Assembly: GCA_022578965.1 (NCBI GenBank)
Contig: MU400528.1
Span: 432,898-496,897 of the forward strand
Origin: Xylaria sp. FL1777
Lineage: Eukaryota > Ascomycota > Sordariomycetes > Xylariales > Xylariaceae
Direction: 5' to 3'
DNA: 64,000 nt
The translations under genes were made by a program, and so were the position numbers. The notes beneath the pieces were generated by a model that was not told where the DNA came from, ran no database searches, and was given only the letters and a program-made list of their open reading frames with translations. This document shows, piece after piece, positions 20,882 through 31,625 of this stretch (positions are counted from its first letter, which is position 1; every line of letters starts with the position of its first letter).

Positions 20882-22438
20882 TCAATATATATCCCAAAGG
20901 CTGATTTTCCCATCCTTGCTTCCGGCGGCGAGCCAGTGTGCTTCTTTGGCCATCTTAATCCTCCTATCCTTGACACTGAACTCTCTAGACTGAATGGCAG
21001 TGGCTACAGCCATTTCAGTACTTCCCATGGTGTTGATATCGCCCAAGGATTTAGTCTGTTCTTGAACTACGGTTTTTGGGTGTTTGTCTTTCGAGTCATC
21101 AGAATTATCCTTCTGATCAGCATGCAACACAGCAAAAGCGGTGGCGTAGCAGCCTACGTCGTGCCACTTCAACACAGCTAGCTCGGCCATCGTTTTAGCC
21201 GAGTACACGCGAATCTTAGAGTCCCAGCCAGCCGTAGCAAAGACTCGTCCGTCTGAGCGGATCTCCAAGCCCTGCTGGCCCGAGTGTTTGGTGTCAATTA
21301 TTTTCAAAGGTGAAGTCTCGACTTTCATGACCTTCGGAAGGTCACGTGTCAGAGGTTCAGTGTCATGGGTGGATGTGGCTGCAAGACCTGCAGATAAAAG
21401 TGAGGTTTCAAAGACGGTCGGCTGCTGTCTCAGCTCTTCTGGCCCTTTATTATCAACCCTAGTATCAGATGTTTTGGTCCTCATAGAGACGGGAACGGGT
21501 GGTGTGGTAGGATTCGCGTGTGGAATCGGATGTCTCGCAATGATAGCGTCAGCTCCGGACGTGAGAAAATATTCCTTATCAGGGTCGAAGTCAAGCGATA
21601 GGATCGGTTGGCTATGTGCCTGATACTTATAAAGAACGTCCCAGGCTCCGCCGTGCCTGCGCCGCGCCACGACAGCCAAGCCGTTCTCATAACCAGCCAG
21701 GAGGAATAGGAGTTCATGTCTCCAGAGCAGAGAGAGCGCCATCACCATTCCCTTCTTCTCCGTTTTACTCCCCAAGTGTACGGTGCTCTGCCGATTCTGG
21801 CTCGGTAGATGAAAGATGTCGACCTATAGCTATGGTTAAAGCTGTCTCTTTTCATGGGAGGGCTGAACTCACGGCCTCTGTTGCTAGTGTGTTGGGCACT
21901 GAAATTAGTAGCTCGTCGGAGACGGTCAGATGCACTCCTGGCCTTGGTGGACATAGCACGAAAGAGCAGAAATTCATAGTATTGACTTCCAGGATATGTA
22001 AAATCCATGGCTGTGGACGTTCAGGCGCAGACTCATCCAGGGGAAGATCCGCACTCAACTTCTGTTCGTCAGCGGCTGTAATCTTCCAGACGATCAGACG
22101 GTTGTCCCGTCCTTCCCTAGAGACAGAGAAATAGACATTCAGTTTCTTCTCATCCCCACGAGATGTTACCGCCGTGGGTAGATGGAGACGGAATGTTGAG
22201 GAGAGAAAACCTACGTCACGAGCTTATCGTCGCCCCAGCCCGAGATGCCCAGGATCGCGCCGGTGTGAGCACGCCATACAGCCCGGGGTCTCATAATTGT
22301 GAGATCCCATAATACCACGAAGCCATCGGCGTCACCGGACGCAAGACGCTGATTCTGTCGGACGAAAGTGGTGGCATGCACCTGAGTGCGATGGCCGCGA
22401 AGCACGGCTCTGGGTTGTGCTGCAGCCTGTCGAGGCAT
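20882..22438 (-). CDS. asa1: WD40-repeat protein, ASTRA-associated protein 1 (ASA1)-like
   Basis: Exons 22438-22215, 22116-21873, 21823-20882 (introns 98 and 49 nt) give 469 aa. WD-type blades are visible at the N-terminus ([15 protein letters not shown]...[48 protein letters not shown]), in the middle ([26 protein letters not shown]) and at the C-terminus ([38 protein letters not shown]). The ending SLWDIY at the stop is typical of a seven-blade propeller closing on its N-terminus. Blade order and spacing with a long insert between blades fit ASA1, a subunit of the ASTRA complex that stabilises PIKK kinases and telomere-linked factors. A different WD40 scaffold cannot be excluded. Confidence 0.8.
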
Positions 22439-25400
22439 TCTGACAAATTACTCGTCACCGTATTCTCTCGATTAGACTAGTGTAGGAATCCTATCCTTGG
22501 CCACGGACGCTTCTTGTCAAGCTGCGATAGTCGTCGGCATGGAGCTCATGAGTATATGAAATTATCGTCATATCTCCTTGAGTAAGTAGCTATGATGCTA
22601 GTCTACCCATCTATACTAGACGGATGTAGTAGTAATCTCCACGCTATGTACATAATCAATAGTGGGGAGGATCACCATTCGCCAAAACTTGCCGCCCTTG
22701 GCCCTGTGCTTTAAAGTGGAGACTGGCCGCTGGACTGGGCATCGGATAGGCGAATCGGAAGAATTCCGCTGTACTGGTATCCCCCTCCTCTACCTACTTA
22801 CTAAGGTACAGGTATACATCACTCCTGGCGCCATCTTACATGCGTTCGAGCTCTGCCTCAGTACATAGTAGTACAGATACGGCCATGCAGAGTTCTGTTA
22901 CATTCGAATTGCACCTCGTAAAAATCCCCTCGTTGCATTTATTGTCTAGAGTTATAATCCCCCTCACCTGAGGACTACAGTAAAGAACGCATGTTGCACC
23001 ACGTCTGACTCGAAGCTGATTATCGTACCCCGCTCTTGGCGTCGACTCTGTAGTGCAGGTTTCTGTGCAGGTATAGGGAATGGTGTTAGAAGGAAACTGT
23101 TGCGAGCGCGGTGTGTAGCGATATACACTATATAGAGCGTACTTATAATCTTCATTACCTACCCTAGAATCAGGAATTAACAGGAATCCGGCCGGCGTCG
23201 GAGGATCATAGTAAGACAAGGGGAGGAGGAGGGGAAGATCATACCGCCGGATACCGGAAGAAGGGCGGCCCCAGCAATAAGTGCTAGCGGAACCGTTGCC
23301 AACAAGATCTCATAGATACCTCGGAGAGGAGACCAAAAAGTCCATGATTCCGCCACTGCCGCCCACTGTCACCCTTGCACTCGGGTATTGACATACTGCG
23401 TAGGCAAGCAATCTGGAGTTGAAGCCACTCGGCTGCCAACCCAGCTTCCTGAGCTATACAAGACATTCACTCGGTATACCTATTGCATTTTCTAGGTTGC
23501 GTGCACGCTCACTAGCATGTTGCTCGGAACGTGAGCAGCTGGCTCTGGTGTATGCTGGCCTGTGCCGTGCCGATTGATTTACCTATATAGTGCGTAGGTA
23601 TTCGGTGCGTGGTCCAGATATGGTGGCGGAACATAAATGTCGGGCTATTAGTGATCTGCCGCCAGGATGGATTGAAAACCAAACGCTCAGCCCTTCGGGT
23701 GCATACTAACCGACGCGAAGCCGCGCCTCAGCCCCTTTCCTCCTCCCACATAACCCGTGACGGAGGTCTGCGACCAGAAGGAGGCCTTGGCTATCAGGGC
23801 GGTACCGGTATCAGGTATTCCATCCCATCCACGTCCGCCCACGCATGACGACTCGATAGGCAGTCTGTCAACCCAATTTGGGCGACAATGCTACTGTAGT
23901 TGCGTTGAAGAATCGACTGAGGTTGCTCGTCTCACGCGCCTAGTCTGCTAGTCTCGAGAAAAGCAATAATCGAACCATTTGCTCGGGCCACCAGTCATCC
24001 GGGGGTGGTCTCGACTACCGCGCCTCTCCTGAGAAGGGAGAGTGAATGGGCGAGTATGTAGGGAAGTATGTAGGTACTGGTATGAGCGAATGAGCGAATA
24101 AGAGTACCTAGGTAGACGAAAATTGCGAATGTGAGTGGTGTGTCGAGTTCCAGGGCTTGATTTGGGGGCTTTTCATTGGTTGAGCTTCTGGCCAGTAGGC
24201 ATTGTCATGAAGAGCATTATTTATTAGGTACCGTACTCGTAGGATGTAGATAGCATACATACCTACCTCCTATTAAGTACGCATTAGTAAATTATACACA
24301 GGACCCCTGGTTGGAATAGTTTAATGTTTCTGGTCAGGCTTCAACTCCTGAAATGCTGCTAAGCAAGCAAGTTAAGCCGAAACTGAGCTGTATTATCTGT
24401 GTACGCTAGCAAGGTGGTATACACTACTTACACTACAGCGGATGAGCCCGGCGCAGACCCGGCGGCACTTGGGGTTGCTTGGCTTGCTTGTAGCGTAGTG
24501 TACCTCTTACTGCGTACACTACCTTTCGATGCACGCAAGATTGGGACTGCCCCATGGTCACTACTTTCACTGTGGCTACTTACTTACATACGCAGTAGGT
24601 GTTTACCTATCTGGGAGTGTGGAAGCGCTAGGATAACTCCAAAATAACTCTAACGCTCCGGAAAAACAACTCTAGCAGTATCGATGGCCTAGTAGAGGAA
24701 TAGAAAAATCTTCAGTGGGCGGGCGCTGCACTACTTACTAAGTGTTCTAGAAACATTATACTTAGTGATGTATACTTAGCTAAGTACCTATCGGATGCGT
24801 TCACTTGTAGATAGCCTGGCTTGCAGCGCTCCCGGCGTCGCACAGATCATCAGTGAGGGAGGTACGGTATTAGTATCTAGGTACCTACCTACTATTGGCA
24901 TTTTTGACATTCCGCTGGTCTTACTGGCTCTCAGATGTAAGTACCTAAGCCCAAACAGCCAATTCTGTCCTCGGCGCGCACACGAGACCAGGTACCGGTA
25001 CCCGACCACCCCACGCCGTTCCTGGACCTTGGATGGGCGTGCCTAGATTAGCGTACCTAGGTACTTTAGGTAGTGTACGCATGCTGGCGGGAGCTACCTA
25101 TGCGCATGTACGTATGCGTTAGGTACGTGGATATGCCTACACGTGTACGTACCCACGCAGACTAAACTATTCCATGCCTAGCACTCGCAGACTGCGCATA
25201 CCAAGTACGGTATCTACAAGGCCCCTCAGATGGTGGTATTTTCAGCTAATATAACTCTTTCTATAGACTCTGGCCCGCGATTGGAGAGTGGGCGAGCGCC
25301 ACACACAGTCCGTCCGATCTTGATGCTTCCTCTCAGTGTGCTGGTATGCACATTATCCCTTGCGTCCCGGGATCTGATCCCTGCCCCATAGCCTAGAACC

Positions 25401-26579
25401 TTGCCGATTCACGAGAGCTGCCGGGGGGGTCGTTGTCTGTTGTCTGAGTGTGCTCTACTTACTACGTACTCTACGTACTCTCCGTGCTGAGTAGGTACTC
25501 TGTACTCTGGGGCGGGATTGTAGGCCAGAGGGACACGAGTCTGCAAAGCCGCACCAGTTAACTGATCTCCATCCCGTTGTCGTCGTGAAGCCGACAGCTA
25601 CCGTACCGTCGGAGAGCAGCGCAGCCCGCCTCCTTCAGTGCCATTGTGCCTCCATTGTGCCTCCAAAGCCACGACTGTCACACTAGCTAGCCCTGCGTTG
25701 CGTGCACCGCGAGGTCCATGCTCATCAGACATATCATACCTCTCTCGTCTTGCCTAGCCGGTGTGTGAGATAGAGGTCATCTACCCACGACCTACAAAGT
25801 GGGTGGCGTCCAGTTTCAATCCCTGATGGGTTTCACGCCGTCCGCGACTCTTCCTGCAAGGTCTTAGTCTGCTCGCCCAGACGTCCCGGCCCGTCGGCGC
25901 TGGGCCAGGCTTTTGAGATTCGAGACATTCGAGGCATTCGAGATATTCGAGACATTCGGCGCATACCGGTTGCTGTGCCTGCATCATTACCTGCGCTACT
26001 TTTACTACTTCTCGGAAGAACTTCCTCTGCCAGTACCAACGGATAACATCAGCTCTTCCCCGCATGGCTGCATCTGTTGTCCCGTTGCCGTGTGTCTTGC
26101 CCACAGCCCGGAAATCCTGATATGAACACTCGGTTCTTGATCGTCCCGAACGTTTGAATCCTACCAATCCCGGTGCGAAGGAAGAAGGCAGTGGCAGTAG
26201 TACCATATCCACAAGCCAGCTCAGGCCTCCCATACGCCCTGTCATACATGAATCATAGTACCTATAGCCGCCGAGCCGAGTTTTTGTGGTTTGGTGCGCC
26301 TCTGCTTCGGCTTCGGCCTTCGCACGAATTCGTCTCTCCGGAGACTTCTCTTTTGTCGCTCTGGCGGTAGCCGACGCCGCCTCGCCGAACGTCATCGTAC
26401 CGGCCAGAATACTTGGCGCGACCGCGCTGCTCGCACATCAGCATGCCGAGAGGCCCTCGCCGCCGCGAACCGTCAACAGCGGCTTGGGAATCGAGCCATT
26501 CGAGACCCCGTCATCGGAGAGGAAGAAGCTGCTCGGATTGGACGCTCGAAAGTCCAAACCAAACGAGAAGAGTGCCGAG
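22439..26579. other. Long gene-free interval upstream of a Zn2Cys6 regulator
   Basis: 4.1 kb without a supportable gene. It carries many TAGGTACC/CCTAGGTA copies (for example around 24215-24300, 24870-25100 and 25440-25500) and a short tandem of ATTCGAGACATTCGAGG type at about 25915-25962. A 204-codon minus-strand frame (25781-26395) overlaps that repeat and resembles no family. The length suggests a large regulatory region, or genes too divergent for me to see. Confidence 0.5.
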
Positions 26580-28904
26580 ATGGGTGGCTTGGATGCGATG
26601 CCGGCCAAGAGCAAGAGAGTCCGTACTGGGTGTCTAACCTGTAGGGAACGGCATCTAAAATGCGACGAGGAGACACCCGACTGTAGAAATTGCCGTAAAA
26701 GTAATCGGGAGTGCAAACGTGGTATCAGACTAAACTTTATCGATCTGACCTGCAAGAAGCCTCCATATATACCTCAAGTAGATGAGTGGATAGGTACGTC
26801 ATATTATCCCATTCTCTTGGACTTCGTGTCGTTATGACTAACGATGGATTTAGTCGAGTTTCAAGACGAATCACGCTTGATAGCTTCAGAGTATCAAGGT
26901 GGCTTAGGAAGATATGCGAAGTTCGACGCCCAGCTCGCCACGCCACCTCAGGAAGCCTATCTCGAGAGGTCCCTGCAAAAAACCTCGCAACCTGTGGCGA
27001 GGACGGTGTCACAGACAACGGCAGAACATAGGTCCTCGGTATTAACACGTCAACCCCAGGGTACTTACTACAATGAGCGCGGCCAGACGCACCCAGACCT
27101 CTTCTTCGATGCCCAAATACATTCGCGCAAAAGCAGCGGTCCTTCATATGGGCCCCCTATATCAGCGCCGAATGCGACTGGATATGGAAACCTCATGTCT
27201 GATGCATTTGCGCAGGCCGAGGACATAGACGCTAGATATAACCCTCAGCAGCGTTTCAGGACCAGTGACATTTCTACAGCACCAACTATTGCTGGTGTGA
27301 CGGATGTTGGGCCACCTTCGGAGATAAGGGGAGCTGAAGCGGATAACCCAGATATCGGCGGTGATCTCGAGAATGGCATGATGACACCGCCTAATGACAA
27401 ATCAGGAGAACGAGAATATCTCAATTCACCAGAGGAGCTACATTTCATGCAAGTGTTTGTCTCAGAAGTCGGGCTGTGGATGGATAGTCTTGACAGAGAA
27501 AAACACTTTTCGCGCCTGATCCCCTACCACGCGCTCAAGTGCCCGATGCTTCTCAATGCCCTCCTTGCTTGCGGCGTCAAGCACCTGACCCTGACCCAAC
27601 AATTCAGCGACGAGAAGGCGCTCTTCTACTACGACACGGCAACAACGCAACTTCTACGGAGTCTTCAGAACCCGGAGCGTAACACGGCAGAATGTGCTAC
27701 TACCGCCGTGGTTCTCAACGTGTACGAGATCATGAGCGAGAAACCGACCCAGCGCATGAGCCATATCGCCGGGGCCCGGGCCTTAATCCGGGAGTGCGGA
27801 TGGAACGCGAAAAGCACTGGCCTTGGTGCGGCCTGCTTCTGGCTGAACGTGGGCATGGAGCTCCTCTCGTGCCTCGCCTTCAACTGGCAGACGGCGTGGG
27901 ACCCCGAAACATGGGGCGTGAATATGGATTTCACGACCGACAAGGACACCGGCAGCGAGGAAGTTTGGGTTCACCGGATATTTTACATCGTCGCTAAGAT
28001 CGCCAATTTCCGCGCCAGCATCCCGAAATTCCAGGAGCCGAGCCCACACGACGAGCAGCTCCGCGTCCAGGCCCGTATGACAGAGTGGAATCGTCTTAAG
28101 GGTATGTGCGAAGAGTGGGATAACGCGTGTCCCAGGTCTATGCACCCATTTGGTTACGTCTATCCTGCCCAACAGACCGGGCCTACGAAGTCGCTATTCC
28201 CCAATGTCTGGTACGTACCGCCTCTTCATGCTGAGAGATCGTGACTAATCTCGGTAACCAGGCTTATCAAGAGGGCTGCCGTTGTAGGTAGGCTCTATTA
28301 TCACATGGCGCTGTGCATCTTGGCTCAAGTCAACCCGTCCGCGTCGAAGGACTCGGAGGACTCGCGCACCACGCAGCAGCACCACGCCCACCAGGTCTGT
28401 GGCATTGTGGCGCACAATAAAGACCGCGGCGTCGCCTCGGTATCGATCCGTTCGCTTGTCATCGTCTCCGAGGTATTAACCAACTACGCTGAGCAGCAGG
28501 AGGTGATCGCGATACTCGAGCGCATCGACCGTGAGACTGGATGGAAGCTCGCTGGTGTCATCACGGGGCTCAAGAAAGGTTGGGGTTGGGAGAAGATGAA
28601 TCAACCGAGTCTCACCGCCCAGCTTCTTGTGCCGCCAGGAAACACAATAGGTAAGCACCCGGTCGCCGCAGGGCAGACTTTGACAGCCGCTGCACAGCAG
28701 CAGATGATGCTGGCGCCCGTCACCCAGGTCCCGGCTACCGCTGCGCCGCAGCAAATGCAGCCTGTCGTTACCACGTCTACCTCGCGCCCCATGCGCGTCA
28801 ACCCACTTAGCTTCGCGGACTTCAGCCTTCCTAATCATCCGTACCAAAACTGGTACGAGCCTCCGAGCCGGTCAAACTCGTACCACTCGCATGGTTTATT
28901 CTGA
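26580..28904 (+). CDS. Zn2Cys6 fungal transcription factor
   Basis: Exons 26580-26793, 26854-28210, 28262-28904 (introns 60 and 51 nt) give 737 aa. The open frame continues upstream to 26286 only through a GTG codon, so ATG 26580 is the likely start; ATG 26598 is possible. The binuclear zinc cluster lies close to the N-terminus: [19 protein letters not shown]... with spacing C-X2-C-X6-C-X6-C-X2-C-X6-C, followed by a basic RGIRLNFID linker. The middle is Ser/Pro-rich. From about residue 270 the fungal-specific regulatory domain appears ([55 protein letters not shown]). The C-terminal 60 residues are Gln/Pro/Thr-rich. It is a nuclear DNA-binding regulator; target genes are unknown. It is isolated, with 4.1 kb upstream and 1.4 kb downstream gene-free, and is not obviously tied to a cluster. 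Confidence 0.9.
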
Positions 28905-30305
28905 CGACTTCCGTCCCCTACTGGCACTTTTACGGATCTTTAGCGGTCCCCGACGTTATTATATATACTCACCATAGATATATCGATACCCTTGGTGGCG
29001 GGATAAGTTTTGCTTTGATTGGGGGATATTTGCAATTTTCGTCTGCACATTTTGGCGTACATAAACATAACAATAGTATCTACCCGGATTAGTTCCTATC
29101 CACTTCTCCCCCTCCCTTTGTTGTTTTCGTTTTGGGAGACATGAGGTCCCGGGTCGTGATTTCAGATCTGGGTTAGGCGTATTCGGGAGCAGATTGGCTG
29201 CTTCACTAAGGTGTTCTTGGAGCACGAAAGGGTCAAACCTCAACTAACGGATAATCTTAATCAGGCATTTGGATATCGGGTGGCGACCGGACCGACATCA
29301 ATTGGGCTAGAACGAGGCAGGAGATTTGTATCATTATCCGTTTGATCCATATCTAGAGTCGGGTTTCTATGTATATATATGTACTCCTTGAACGGTCTGT
29401 ATAGGATCTAGCATGGGAGGGATGAGAAATTAATCAGGTATGATATGTATGTATGTATATATGCATATAGTCTTATTATCGTTGACCATGGGTCACGATG
29501 TGTAACTAGAGCTAGTTCTACCACGGCGTTGAAACCAGCTTACAGGAGACTGCCTTTAGTGAGGATATGTTAGTTAAATACTCCTATTTTTTTATAACTT
29601 TATATCGTACCATTCCCATATTTTCCCGGAAATAAATGTGTGTTGTGGCCTTGATATGTTAGATGGCTATTTATGTACGAGCTTTGCTTCAAGACTGTAA
29701 GTTATGGCATGTTGGCTGCTCGATATCATGACCATATTGCTATCCAGGCTACCTTGCTTTTGATTAGATATGCCCAAATGCCGTTTTACAGCTCCTATTT
29801 TATGCTGATGCGATCACGAGATCCGTGGCAAGCATGGCCCTAGCTGCCGGTTCGGTATCTGTAGAGGGCGCCTAGGTGGATAGACCCATGGACTCTACAG
29901 ATTCTGTTATTTCTCTCTTTCTCTCTCCTTCCTCCCCAGTCCCCTCTCAAGGCGTCGTATTAATCCATGAATATGTGCAACTGAGCATTTCAAACTTGAG
30001 TTTCAAGGATAACAACGCCTAATCGCCGGGTTTTGGAGTGTGCTGTCCTTGGAGTTGACACAATGGCGCCTTCAGATATGTCTCGCGAATGAGACAGTTT
30101 CAATTCTATGCGCTACATTGAACTCTTGACGAAATGCACACTATTATCTGTTAGGCCAACACATATCTTTCATTCTTAGTGATGAATATTGGAACATACC
30201 AGCATAGCCAAGTGGAAGATGAGCTTCTCGGGAGGCTCGGTTCGTTAACCCCTGCGAATGTAGATGAAAATCTGTGGTCTTTTCTTGCTCGTCCACCCAG
30301 CTCAT
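28905..30305. other. Intergenic, nothing recognised
   Basis: 1.4 kb between two convergent genes. AT-richer than the flanking exons, with ATGTATGTATATATG simple sequence near 29446-29466. No gene seen. Confidence 0.6.
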
Positions 30306-30983
30306 TCAAAGCTTCTTCAAGAAGTGATTTTTGAATTTCTTGTTTGCGCGATCGCTGGAGCGATGCTGGAACTGATCGCCATGAATCTCAAAGCAGAACG
30401 GTTTCTGATCCTGAGGAGCGTCAGGTGCCGGGACGTGGACACGAAACATGGTTCCTTCTTTCGGCAGAGTCTTGATCTGGTTCTGTCGAGTGACGACCTC
30501 GAAGGTGAAGCGCGAGTCTTTGACGACGATGCCCCGGACTCGAACGCGGCTAGGGCACCGGCTCCGTGAGACCTCGACCTCGGCGCCGTGGAAGTCGGCG
30601 GCGCTGAGTTTAGCGGCGGCGCCCTGTCCCCCGTTGTAGAGCTCGCTGCCCAGGATTTCACGGATGTAGCCGACCCAGAGGTTGTGGAGGGGCGCGAAGA
30701 TGGAATACGATCGGCCCTCTTTGGGGAGGCGGTAGAGCTGGAGCTTTCGGCGCTCGCGGGCGGATAGAGGCTTTGGCTTCAGCGCCTTGGCGCGTTTCTT
30801 CGTCTCGAGGCGGGCGGTGCGTCTGGCATCGCGTGCAGTCGAGGGCGGAGGAGAGCTCGGCTTAAGGAACAGAGGCCGGTGTTGGATTTTGTCCGAGTAT
30901 ATTCGATTGGTGCTGTCTGGACTGTGGGCTCGACGCAGTAGGTCGAGCGTCAGCGATTGAGTATCGTCGTCTTTGGGTGGCAT
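30306..30983 (-). CDS. pop4: RNase P/MRP protein subunit POP4 (Rpp29)
   Basis: Single exon, 225 aa from ATG 30983 (MPPKDDD). The longer frame to 31076 begins with GTG and is not used. The C-terminal half is the Rpp29 SH3-like barrel: LHNLWVGYIREILG, then DFHGAEVEVSRSRCPSRVRVRGIVVKDSRFTFEVVT and IKTLPKEGTMFRVHVP. The N-terminal part is basic and helical (RTARLETKKRAKALKPKPLSARERRKLQLYRLPKEG), matching the RNA-binding arm of the family. It belongs to the nuclear RNase P and RNase MRP ribonucleoproteins that mature tRNA and rRNA. The end LKKL follows a basic tail KKFKNHF. Length fits the family. Confidence 0.92.
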   Translation of the reverse strand: MPPKDDDTQSLTLDLLRRAHSPDSTNRIYSDKIQHRPLFLKPSSPPPSTARDARRTARLETKKRAKALKPKPLSARERRKLQLYRLPKEGRSYSIFAPLHNLWVGYIREILGSELYNGGQGAAAKLSAADFHGAEVEVSRSRCPSRVRVRGIVVKDSRFTFEVVTRQNQIKTLPKEGTMFRVHVPAPDAPQDQKPFCFEIHGDQFQHRSSDRANKKFKNHFLKKL

Positions 30984-31625
30984 TTCGACATGGGAAGCTC
31001 TCAGACACACAAGATTACATATAGTGTGAGAAAAGGTGTCAATTGTTGGTGTTAGTTGTAGGTATGTATTATCCACTCCGTACAGGAACGGAACGCTGAA
31101 TGCCAGGTGGTTATGGTTATGTGGGGGTTAGATACAGTACCTACTTTAGGTAAGTATCTATACATCCTACTGCGTCTACCTCGGTACATATTGATCGACA
31201 TACCCCAGTCGTCGGTTGGTGCCAACCCCAGATTAAAAGCTACCTACCTACTGGGTAGGCTAGTGTACGTACAGTGGACACAGGTAAGCCACTACTGTAG
31301 GTACGTACTTACATAACTGTAGTTGCCCGTTCTTTCGCGATGGCATCCCGGGCGTTAGCTTGACTCTACATTACATATTCCTTCGACTATCGTAACCTTC
31401 AAATGTTCTCTCCCTACGTCGGTCTATAATCGATACTCTAGGGCCCCGTCTATAAAACACTACCCATCTGCCCATCTACCCATCCGTGTAGCATTGCACA
31501 GTCACTCACGACGGGAATCGCCACCAGTCGTGCCCAGCCATGCTACAGCCACCATAGCTCACGACCGGAGGAATTCGTGTTTGCCAGCTCCTGGGAACCA
31601 GGCTACATCTCGAGGCCTCGCCGTC
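30984..31625. other. Divergent intergenic region, POP4 / acyltransferase
   Basis: 642 bp between two divergent starts. It contains TACCTACCTACTGGGTAGGC-type motifs at about 31240-31260. The acyltransferase frame is open upstream to 31494 through a TTG codon, but no ATG precedes 31626. Positions 31494-31625 may therefore be 5' leader. Confidence 0.6.

Noticed and set aside
22836..23219. 127-codon minus-strand frame
   Set aside because: No recognisable domain, and its Cys/Thr-rich composition with no flanking exons looks like chance.
25781..26395. 204-codon minus-strand frame starting with ATG, opposite the Zn2Cys6 upstream region
   Set aside because: Composition looks random, with a repeat-driven ECLEYLECLECLES stretch coming from an ATTCGAG tandem; no family resemblance.
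26286..26579. N-terminal extension of the Zn2Cys6 protein
   Set aside because: It begins with a GTG codon; the first in-frame ATG is at 26580, close to the zinc cluster as usual.
31494..31625. N-terminal extension of the acyltransferase
   Set aside because: It begins with TTG; no ATG occurs before 31626.
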